A stretch of DNA of 64,000 nt, from the NCBI GenBank assembly GCA_026261815.1, contig JAMPIT010000575.1, positions 40,959,501 through 41,023,500 of the forward strand, given 5' to 3'. The notes under the pieces are model-generated. The model was not told where the DNA came from. It searched no databases and saw nothing but the letters and a program-made list of their open reading frames with translations. The translations under genes and the position numbers were made by a program. The stretch is from Monarcha castaneiventris obscurior (lineage: Eukaryota; Chordata; Aves; Passeriformes; Monarchidae). This document shows, piece after piece, positions 45,791 through 64,000 of the stretch. The stretch's first letter is position 1. Every line of letters starts with the position of its first letter.

Positions 45791-48700
45791 CTTATCCATT
45801 TTTTCCCTAAGAGGGTCTTAATACCCAAACATTTACCACTCTAGTCTAAATATTCCTCAGCTGAACTACAACATGAATAGAAAAAGAATTGCAGCTTTAG
45901 AGAAAATGGCAATGATCCCATTGTTCCCTCTGTGGGCCAGATTGTGCACTGTAAATCATGCATCCTTCAGAAGAATAACCACACATCCTTCTGCCAGGAC
46001 TTCTGATTATAAAGTTTGTACATTGAAAACTTCAGCAAATCACTTCTTAGCTTGAGCTCTTGCAAGGAGAATTTTAATTTAGACATTGAAATACAGAAAG
46101 TACTAAAATCAAAAGCAAAATGTTGCCATTTCTCTTTCAAACTAATTTCTAAGGAATAAAAGCAGATTATTCATTCTTCATCATGTCAGTTGAAGAGAAA
46201 GGACATTTCAGTCTCTTTTACAGAGGATGGAATGGATTGGTTTCCATCAGTTTCATAGTTTGTGGCTCAGTTTGGCTTCTTGCTGTTCCAAGTAAAAGGT
46301 ATATATTCTTGGAAACATTTTAAGAAAGCATATACCTATTATTTTATTCAAATGAAACAGTGCAGAATAAAACACAAGTGAGACTCTTAACTGGCTCATA
46401 ACTTAGAGTGAGTTTGTCATTTCCTCATCAGGACAGTATTGTTTTAGTAACTGAGATGTACACACTCATATGGAGAGCTAAGAGGACACTCTTCTCATTC
46501 ATACTGATCCTTTCAGAATGGAGTCAAAGGGAAGCCAAGATTGATGCTGATGTCCTAACTCCAGAGCATGACTTGTAAACCCAAGGACTGAAAGGAGATG
46601 CAAACACCTTGTGGGGTAGACAATATAAGGACAGATTCTAGAAGAATCTTATGCACTTTCAAGAATAGTATCCTGCTCTAGTTGCTGTGAGTTGGTGGCA
46701 GCCTTTTTGTTCAATTTGCAGGTGCAAATTTATTCTCACCAGATAAATTACAGAAGGAAACTAGTGTACATATCCTCTTCTCTTCTGGCATCTTTAGACA
46801 AAGTGATGAGCTCTCTGATTTGGTTTCCTACCAGAGGACATGCACGAGATTTAGGCCACACACTTCATGTCCATAAACAAGAGCTCCACCTCTCCTTTCA
46901 GTCTTGAACCGTCATCTGGGGAGAGGAATTGCTTCCTTCAACATAGATTCTGAAGCATAATGCTGTCAGAAGATTACTATTTTGCACTATAAAGCAAACC
47001 ACACAGAAGCTTAGAATAGAAAGTAGGGAAGAAAAACACCAGCTGATCCAGGAGGAGGAGTTTGCAAAGATAACGTAGCAACCACATTCACTGATATGTT
47101 ATTTTACTCTGCTGTGTAACTGGAAGCTTTGGAGAAGCAGGCTTGCATTAGATAATCTCAGTTTATATGAATCAAAACCCAAACTCTGAATTCTGAATTA
47201 AAACCCTCCTAGTTTCCTGTCACCAAAACCCACTCCTTGGTAGAATAGTAAGGACCTTGGTCTTCCCTGTTCTGTGAATTCAAGATAGATCTATTGTGCC
47301 GATAGATCTGGATTCCTAAACTCCATATTGTTGTTCTCAGAACTTAAAATTTCTATCTCTAATGAGAACTTCACCCTGGCACTGAGGGAGAAACCTGGAC
47401 ACTTGGTGGCCTCCATCATAAGCTGCGGAACCCAAGTTTTAGATTTTCAGCTCTGCCCTGGGAGACTACATTGGGATTCCTGTCTCCTGGAAACCCTGTA
47501 GTCTTTTGCAACACTGAAGAAAAGCCCCAGAGTCACCAACAGACTTGAATTAACCACAGAACCCCTGGAACTGAACCAAAAAGTTTACCTATTTCCTGCT
47601 TCTTCCGTAGAAGATGTAGAAATGTCAAGGTTTTGTTCAAACTAAGCGACATTTTTGTTTTGACAACACCAGTTTTCCTAAATTGACCCTTTGTTTTACT
47701 TCAGGCTATGCTGCCTTAGTACTCTCAAAACAGATATCCTTGAAAGGCTACCCTCACTCTTCAATTAGGCCTGATTGCTACAGCCTGCCTCTTAGGTTAA
47801 GTAGAATAACAAGAACCTTTTGCTTCAGACATTTACATGGCTGCAATCTGTTCCCCTGTACTTATCATGCCTAGGTCCCTAGACATGTGTGTCTGTCCTA
47901 GAGTTGAATTTGTAGAGGTGAACTAGGACAGACATAGCACCCAATGCTTAGCAAGAAACTTATTATCACCAGGTCTTTGGAAGAATCTTTATCTCATATT
48001 GTTCAAAATTGAGTCAAATTGCACAAAACATCTCTGCCTTTTCCATGGCAAGAAGTACCGGGATCATCTTGAGAAATAAATATCTTGGCTGATACTGTAT
48101 TAGCTGCTGTGGAAATCATAATTCTGGAGGGAAACAGCAAAATAATTTGCTGAAAAATTTAAAAAGGAGAAAAATTTTCCACAAAAAAACCTTTTCTTGC
48201 TATTTTCTTTATTTTTGTGGACAAGTCTACAATAATCTTAAACCTGACTTCACAGAATATCTATCCTAGACCTATCAGGATTCAAAGTGTAGGCTTTCCT
48301 CTTTGATGTGACTTCCCAAGTTCAATGCAGTAAGCATTCCCTGAGGTGTCCCAGTAGAGAGAATCCTGCATAAAACAAGAGACAGTGGCTGTGTCACCCT
48401 TCTCCTTTCATCTGTGTGGATTTTACCCATAGGGGAAACATGTATTCATGTATTGCCTTTTATAACCTCCAGATCAGAGGGCAATATAGGACAGGTCTCC
48501 ATCAGTCTCACTGTTGAAAGTGTCTGTTTGGGTAGAAGTGCAATACGTGTTGGGCTGAAGAGCATGAAAATGACCATAGAATTAGCAGCCAGAGTTTTTA
48601 ATTGAAATCAGGAACACTTCAATTCAAGGGCATGCCTCAGTTCTCATCCTTTGCATGGAAGTTGTCCTTTTGTCAGATAGTGTTTCCTGTTGGCTAGTTT

Positions 48701-51700
48701 AGGCATCTTTCTGCTCAGAGTGGGACTTTTGGAAGTGGCAGATCAGACATATAACTAAGAATCTGGATGCTGGTCACCTCAGCCCAACAACATTACCTTC
48801 TCTGCCCTTTGTGGTCTGGTGTTAAATTACTTGCTTAGATTGCAGTAGAAGCTTGGATTCGCATTGGGAACTGATTTCAGTTCTGCAAAGCCCGAAAGAA
48901 GCAAATTCACAGTGGAGCCCATCTTTTCCTCCCCTTTCTAGGAAGAATAGGATAGACTAGATTTCCCTATAGGATTGAAAACAATAGCCAGAAAAAAATC
49001 TGTATAGAAATTTAGACCAGTTTAATGGTTTGAAATAAGCTCACAAACAAATAAGGCATTTTATAAAGGTCAAAGAACAAATACTGCAGTTCAGCAAAAA
49101 CCTCATAAATTTAGTAAACAAATCCAAAACCAGAGCAGTTTCTCCACCCTTCCAGACTGGATCAGGGTTTATATTGCCAGTGTCTCAGATGGCCTAGGTT
49201 AAGATTCATGATTATGCAATTAAGGATGCTTGTCAGACTGAATGGAAGATGATATTTGGGTACCTTATTTTATAACTCTTCATAAGCTTTGTTTAAACAG
49301 TATAAACAGCAGATGAAGGAAAATTTGATTTTGCAATAAAAGCTATTTTTATGAAAGCAAAAGTCACATGACCTCTCACCCAGTTTTTAGGAGAGCAACA
49401 GAACTTGCTTTGCCTGCCAGTCCTGAAAAAAGACTGAATTTAATGTCAAAGACAGAGGTCTTGATAGTCAACGGTGCTAAATTCTAAATCTTTCATATTG
49501 ATAGCTTCCGTCCTTGCCTTAACCTCACTGTCTGGATGACAAAAAAACCCATACAATAATGCTTAACCCTTCATAGCTCCAGCAATCACAGCAACTGTGG
49601 ACACCCTGAGTTTTCACTAGCCACATTTTTCAAAGTGAAATTGATGAGTAGCTCACATACATGTCACATATTCATAAATATGTAGAATGGAAATCAAGGT
49701 CTCTGTGAGTCCTAAATATCCTAACTTCAAACTATTCATGTCAAGCTACATTTAGATTTGTCATGATGCATCCCTCTCAATGTAAAATCAATTACAAATC
49801 TGCAGACAAACCTTTGCTTGTTCATTGCCAATTTCAACACATGCACCTCCAAAGTCACCTTAACAACATTATTGGTAAATATTTCCTGCTGGACAACCAC
49901 ACACGGTTTCCTTCTGAAATGAAGCTTTCCTTTTCCCTCCCTGAAACTTTAAATAAACTCCTTAAATGCAGTATTACACCCTGTAAAACCCTCAGTACTG
50001 ACAGAATTTTGTATTTGATACCCCAAAAATGGAAGCACTGTAAAGTCCCATTCAGTAAGAAGAAAAGCCAAGAAATATCAAGGTGAATAATTAGCAGAAT
50101 AAGCACTCAAGGAGTATACATTAGTGAACTAATTAGAAGCCATCTGTACTTCAGCAGTCTGATATGAAATATGCAAAAAGAAGATGTTTAAATATAGGAC
50201 TAGTATTGTGTCCCTTTTTCAGAGAAGAAAAAGTGATGAAAAAATAGTGGTGATATTTCTGCCCTCTCTTTGTAATGAAAGACAACGACTGTCTGGCTTT
50301 GATACACAAAGTGAAAGGCTGGTGAATGAGGCATGAAGGCCATGGCACAGAGAGCAGAAGAGAATGCAAAGAACCCTGAGGGTCAGTGCGAGCAAAAGGG
50401 ACAAAGCAACCCAAGCCTGGGTAAAATGTGCCAGAGTTGGGAGCAAGGGAGGGAAGGAGAAAGATGGGATCCTGTAGATAGTGGTAATTTGGTCATGGGG
50501 GAGAGGGGCTAAACTGGGATGTACAAAATACTAGTGGGAAGGTAATAGCCTTAGATGCTTTATTGAGAGTATAGGTGGAGAATCAGGCACACAGAGCTAA
50601 GAGGGACAGTAAATAATTTTACAATAGAAGAGACAGTTTTGCTTTCAATTTTGTTGTTCAGTTTTGGAGCTCAGGATGTTTTGAGCTCACCTTATGGAGA
50701 TTTTTTCTTCTCATCAACTGAATAAATCTGTTCACTCTAAGGACAGTACTGATTTGGGACTCAGTTCAGGTGCCTCCACATGGCCACCTAATTCCATCTG
50801 AGACAAAGTAGAGTATGGCCTTTCTGGAACTGGCAGATACACCATTCATTACTTAAGAGTAGACTCAGCCTCTAGCTGCCATTCCAGAAAACCAGAAAAG
50901 AGGTATCTGGGGCAATCTGAAAGCTACCTTGGGCATCTGAAATGCCTCTCTCTGCAATTAAATTGAGATCTTGATCTCCCTTGATGATAATGGAAGCTTA
51001 TCTGACCTGTAAAGACCTACAAGTAGACACCTAAAATTATGTCTCTGAACTGGAAATATACCCCCAGGTCTCAGCTCTCACCTCTAAATCTAGTGCCATT
51101 TGAAATTCCCACCTGGCCTCCAGCCATCAGTCTGAAGAAGCACAGGTCTCCTCTAGGTGTTGTGTCATACCTGACAGCCCCGAGAAGATGTTACAGCCTC
51201 CTTGAGGTATCTTAAATAGTAGCAGACATAAAGTTCAAGCAACTGAATCAAGCTTCCAGCATCCAGACCTTCAGTCACTCCTACAAACACCCAGATCACT
51301 GTCCAGAGAATAACAGCACATCCAGTAGCCTGGTGCTGCTGTGATAGGCACATGCAGGGAGATAACTGTTACACTTCAAAGGAATTTGTAACAGAACACC
51401 TCGAAGTATGGCTACACAAATAATAAGGAAAAAAAATTAGCCACAATAAGTAAAAAACATTTAAAAATAGGATTTCTGAAGAATTTACAGGCCTAAATCC
51501 AAGATTACTTCAGTATCTCATATTAGGCAGGCAGTCACGGGATAAAAGTAATAAACAATTTTTTGGAACTCAAACCGGCCCCAGAGTTGTCCTCTCATTC
51601 ATGAAGTCCCTAACCAAGGAGTTATAGATAAAAATTCATGTTTATGTTCTCCAACTACTACAGTAAAATATGATTTTCTACTCAGGGAAACAGTTTCTGA

Positions 51701-52764
51701 GACACAACTTTGTAAACTTTTGTATGTAAACTGTGTAAGAAAACTATGTATGCAAGTATATGTTTGGATTGTGGCCCTACAGGAAATGGGGTGTACTGGT
51801 GAACTCTCAAAACATAAGGCAAATTTGAGACTGGGCATCTCAGTTGCTGTTTGAGTATATGATAAACTCGTGTATTGCTTGAAAAGAGGATTAGCAGCTC
51901 AGAAATCCTTTTTTCCCTCTGCTCATTTTAAAAGTAGCAGCAGCCCATACCTGATTTAGAGAAAGTGTGTTTAGACACCAGCCTTCGAAGAAGGCAGTGA
52001 ATCTCCAGGACAGTATATAAATTGTAATTGAGAGATGAGACTTAAGTGTAAGAATGCTCTTCCTTTCCCTGTTGTGAGGGGGAATAGGCCTGGATGGTTT
52101 CACACACACTGAGTTGAGTTTCCTGGGCCTTACTCTAATTCTAACTGTGCATCTCCAGAATCTCATGTCTCTTTCTTGAGGACCAGAGAAAATCTGGACA
52201 TTGCAGTGCTTGTTGCTTTGATACCTAAACTCACATTATTATATTCTATTTTTATACCTATTTCTATAGGTATTAAAGCTCACATATTTTCTTTACTACT
52301 TATTTCTAAATACTTTTTAAGATGAAAATTGTAAATTACCTATATTTTAGATATAGGTATTACTTTTTGAATTAAGCCTCATAATAGGCTGTAGTGCATG
52401 TATAAAGCAAGGTACCACACACCCTTTGGAAGCAGAGGTCATTAATGGCACAGATATATGAAGCTGATTAAACTAAGACAATATGGACAAATCTGCCATA
52501 AACATAACAACCTTTTAACCACACACTGAGTGTCAGGCAGCTGCAAGACAGGGTTGCTCTGTAAAATCAGCTGAGCTGGCAGCCAAGGGTGACAGTGAAG
52601 TTTGTAGGGCAGTACCATCCCTGACACAGCCCCATCCCACAGCACCCTAACCAGCAAAGCAGGTCTGGTGACAATGACCATGTCCTACCATGAGTCCAGA
52701 TAATCAGACCAGTCCAGAGGGATGAGACAGGTTGAATCTGAGGTCAGCCTCAGGACTGGTGGGT
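45791..52764. other. intergenic, no gene seen
   Basis: About 7 kb without a supportable gene. Segments near 47230-47560 and 50750-51130 look like decayed interspersed repeats because their composition differs from the AT-rich flank, but I cannot assign a family. Confidence 0.45.
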
Positions 52765-53349
52765 TTATGGCCAGGCACAAGCATGCTGTCTATGCAGCTC
52801 CAACAGGAAACTGGGGCAACAGCTGGGGCTGAAATGCAGCTCCCAAGCCAACAGGACTAGGGTCCCATTGAGGTTCCTTACAGTTCTGTCCCACCCAGCT
52901 GTTTGATCCAAGGTCACAGTAGAGTTAGCCTTGAGTGCAGCAGCCCTACCACTAGGAAAATGTGGCTGCTCAGTCTCTGTAGGGTCCTGACACTGATCCA
53001 GAAATACACTTGCTAGGACAGCAGAGGTTAACTGGGGATGTGACAACAGCCCTAGTAGTTGAGGCACTTCAGATGTAAAAGCTGTGAGCTTGGACTTCCT
53101 CAGGCTGAAAGACAGTAATATCCTGATCTTCCTCTTCCTGGGTGAGGCCTCAAGTTGGCTGTCTTTTAAAAGAAAAAAGTTCTCTGCAAGCAGAGGTGTA
53201 ATGCCCGCCCTCACCTGAGGATCCAGAGTCTGACTGGAGTCATTGTCTGCTCCAGAGAGCAGACAATGACTCCTGGCTTGCAGTCTTGAATTACTGAAGA
53301 GCAACGCTTGGGGTGGTGGTGGAGAAAGGGGGAAATTCAGATACACCAC
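52765..53349 (-). other. 194-codon open frame, no recognised product
   Basis: The longest unexplained open frame in the intergenic region. It starts MVYLNFPLSPPPPQALLFSN and ends HRQHACAWP. No signal peptide, transmembrane segment or known motif is clear; it is Leu/Ser/Pro-rich. It contains the perfect hairpin at 53236-53273. Neither a promoter nor splice context supports it, and the absence of stops may come from the locally higher GC content. Confidence 0.15.
53236..53273. repeat. perfect 17-bp inverted repeat, 4-nt loop
   Basis: GGAGTCATTGTCTGCTC (53236-53252), loop CAGA, then the exact reverse complement GAGCAGACAATGACTCC (53257-53273). Confidence 0.97.
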
Positions 53350-55949
53350 AGACTTTTCTATTCACTTATTTAGATACATTTTTATTTGGCTTCTAATTTG
53401 CCTCTGTCACAGACTTGAACCTGGAATCTTTTATCAGTGCCTAGAATTGGACATTAATACCCCATAGATCTTCTACAGGAACTGAACTTCACTGTAATAT
53501 ACAGTGCCTTCTATGCTGGGTGGTTCTAGTCCTCATTACAGACTGGATGCAGGATCTGGATGCTAATTTACTCTCCATCAGACTTATCCTACAGTATTTT
53601 AACACTGGAAAGACTAATTTATTTCACAGATGAATATATATATATACTGATAATTACCCGTTTCCTCCTCCATTTGGCTAATTCACATGGCTTAACTATC
53701 CCTCAGAGATGCTGAAGACTTCTGCAGGAGGGAGGGAGGAGCTGCCATTCAGGTTCTTCACTACCACCCCGACTGGAACAGGCTGCTCCTCCGTCACCAG
53801 CTGACCTTTGCCTTAAAGACTGATGCACTTCGCAGAGGTGCAACAGGGCTGGTCCTCTGTAATTTGATTTCTGTTTGCCATGGAAAGGCTGGTTTGTTTG
53901 CTTTGCACTTAAGCCCCACAGTTTATTCAGGACTGTAAAACCCTTCAAAATCACACATAAGTAAATAAATGAAAAACAAACAATGCTGAAAATTCATCTG
54001 CTTAAAAGGGAGGGACAACTATTGCTTAATAGTATATAATTACCAGCCTTCATTTTATAGCAGAAAAATGCATTTTCCACCCTCCAAATGTCTTCTGTGA
54101 GACGATAAAATCCGTAACATTTTAAAAAAAACAAGTTTAATGTCTGTGTTTAAAAGAGTACTGTGCCTGACTTTCTACTTCGGGCTGTTGTTCATGACAT
54201 CAGAGGATACTGAGGTCAGTGTTTAAACTAAAAGTCCCAGTTTAACTTTTATTGTTGTGTACTGCTTAAACTGGAACTATTGAATCATAAACTATGATAG
54301 GTAAATGGCACAACATTAAAGAAATTAATTTCATAGTTTAGAGTTTCCTGTCCTGATCCCTCTGGGCCAGTCCTGAAGTCCTTGCTCATTTCCTTACTCC
54401 TGACTCATCAGTGTTTAAACACTCTAGATTTCAGTGGGGTTTTGAGCATATGCTAGCTGATTCAACACTTTAATCAGACAAAATCCTCACTAAAGTCAGT
54501 AGGAATTTTTTCCCCTAAAGACCTAAAGTTTTGGTCTTTTGTTTGTTTGTTTTCTAAATCCTGCATTTGAGTCCACACAACTTGAAATTAAGAATTTATG
54601 TGTTTGGTAGTTGTTGCTACACATCACTCCCTGCCCAAACCAGTTCTTTCACTTTGGCTATTTAATTGCTGGCTAGTAATATTAGTGGTAAGAGGCATTT
54701 AACAGATGGGGTAGTGCTGGAGTAGGTGGAGACTTGTTGACAAGAAGGTTAGAATAATTTGTATCAGGTGCTACCAGTTTACATTGTATTTAAACACTGA
54801 GAAGAAAGCCACACTTTTTCTTTATCCCCTCTTGAGCTACCATTAAAACATCTTTACCTATTTAAACACCTTGAAGTATACCATAGCTTTATTTTCCCTC
54901 ATGGCTTCAGTATAAGCAAAATCTATTGGGGGGAAAAAAAATGGAAGTGTGTTGCAAAACCCTTGGAGAAAACAGAATGGAGGAATTATAGGGGAACGGC
55001 TGCTTAAATCTCACATAAGTAGCTGCTATACAGCAGCCTGGTAAGCTGAACTGTAGCCCACTTTAATGTTAGAAAATTTAGTATGTAGTGAGCAATGAAT
55101 TCTACTGAAACTATGTTAACACAAGGTTTCTTAACAGGCATATGATACCAGTTTCTTCTGAATTCCTTTGGTACAAGCCTGTTTGATGAATGTCTCACAA
55201 GTTAGGAGCCTTTTAGAGGCCGATGAGACCAGGCAATGTGTGCCAGCAGTTTTGACTTTGCTCCCTGCTCTTGTGGTGTCCTGGACCTTCCTCTTATGCT
55301 TGTTAATCGAATCAGACATGGACCAGCTTAATTTTAATTTTTTTTTAGATTAGAAACCAGCAAAACGACTGCCAAACTTCTTAGAAATGGGAATGCTGCT
55401 AAGCCTGAGCAATAGACTAATGGGAATATGACATTTTTGGAAATATGTGCCTAAGCAAGCACAGGCTTTGGAGGGGGTGGGCTGCTGAAGGATATAGCAT
55501 GAAATGTGCAACAGCCTTAAATCATCACTGCTTTCCCTGCAAAGGGCAGGAAATTCCCCAACCTGTGCAAGGTGTTCCTTGCTTTACTATACTCAAACAA
55601 ATAATTTCATGAAGTAACAATGGTCTTTCCGTAAGTTTCGACTGTGTAGAGTTTGAAAGCATGGCTTTGCTATTCCCAAATGGCTCTGCATACTGGGAAG
55701 CAAAAGAAGCAGCCCTGATTCGTTAGAAGTTCATAATTCATAACTTTGGCCTTTTCGTGGTTAGTTTTGGCGTTAGGTCACTGAGGTGGCCTTGGCAAAG
55801 GCAGCAATGGCAGCCCCTGCCTCCGCCTGCTGGGCTCTCCCTTGGCAAGCCTCAGTTTTCCTGGCGCATAGACAGGATGAGAGGAGAGAGGGGAGAAGGT
55901 TGGTGTTGAATCGGGGGATTTTGCAGGCAAACAACAAAGGAAAGGAGGG
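53350..55949. other. intergenic upstream of CFAP300
   Basis: AT-rich flank with a short TA run near 53635. No gene recognised. A + strand frame without stops over 53730-53940 (containing HYHPDWNRLLLRHQLTFALK) has no family match. Confidence 0.5.
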
Positions 55950-56018
55950 CAGCCTGCCGGCCCTCACGGCGAGCGGAACGCTGGTGAGCGGGGCCGAGCT
56001 GCGCGCCGGGGAGGCGCC

Positions 56019-56032
56019 GTCTCCAGGGCAAC
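56019..56032 (+). promoter_or_regulatory. RFX X-box-like motif
   Basis: GTCTCCAGGGCAAC: two half-sites, GTCTCC and GGCAAC, with a 2-bp spacer. The right half fits the RFX consensus (RGYAAC) exactly; the left differs at one position from GTNRCC. It lies 17 bp before the CFAP300 ATG. Confidence 0.75.
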
Positions 56033-56049
56033 CGCCGGGCCGCCGCAAG

Positions 56050-63877
<7,828 letters not shown>

Positions 63878-64000
63878 TAGGTACCATAAGGACACATTTT
63901 TCAGGTTGTTTTATTTCTGACAGTAATAAAAACAGGCATCAATATCCATACTTTACAAACAACTGAGGCACTGCAGTGCCTGAATGTGTAAAAGTAATTA

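Overview
The window is vertebrate nuclear DNA from a bird. The evidence is the density of CR1 LINE fragments with the avian 3' end (repeats of ATTCTATG), a solo endogenous retroviral LTR of a type I recognise from Neoaves genomes, long AT-rich introns with GT-AG splice sites, and two spliced ciliary genes in the order known from mammals (CEP126 then CFAP300, the 11q22 block next to YAP1 in human). Neoaves, perhaps a passerine, is an inference from the LTR. There are no bacterial-type operons, CRISPR arrays, tRNA or rRNA genes that I can support.

Region 1 (1-26222, + strand) is most of CEP126, a centrosome, basal-body and midbody protein. Its first exons (about 80 residues) lie upstream of the window. 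Nine exons were placed from open frame, splice sites and phase agreement, with a giant central exon of 2131 bp at 16471-18601. Two spots in the gene are odd. The exon starting at 20851 carries an in-frame TGA just before a very good donor and seems to lack one base in a T-rich run. The exon at 26158 ends in TAG overlapping a perfect GTAAGT donor, while a plausible lysine/arginine-rich last exon with two AATAAA signals sits at 30400-30621.

Region 2 (26223-55950) is intergenic or 3'-flanking sequence. It holds a 1.3-kb antisense CR1 copy with reverse-transcriptase remains (26924-28240), several short CR1 tails, an AT-rich palindromic tract (29213-29312), a purine-rich pentanucleotide tract (33086-33228), a GATA microsatellite (37780-37862), an LTR nested in CR1 sequence (43720-45115), a 42-bp tandem repeat (45396-45490) and a perfect 17-bp hairpin (53236-53273). 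No protein-coding gene could be supported here.

Region 3 (55950-64000, + strand) is the CpG-island promoter and first four coding exons of CFAP300 (C11orf70), a cytoplasmic and ciliary factor for dynein-arm assembly. An RFX X-box-like site (GTCTCCAGGGCAAC) lies 17 bp before the start codon. The remaining exons are past the window end. The two genes are in tandem, both serve cilia, and the X-box suggests that CFAP300 is under the RFX ciliogenesis programme.
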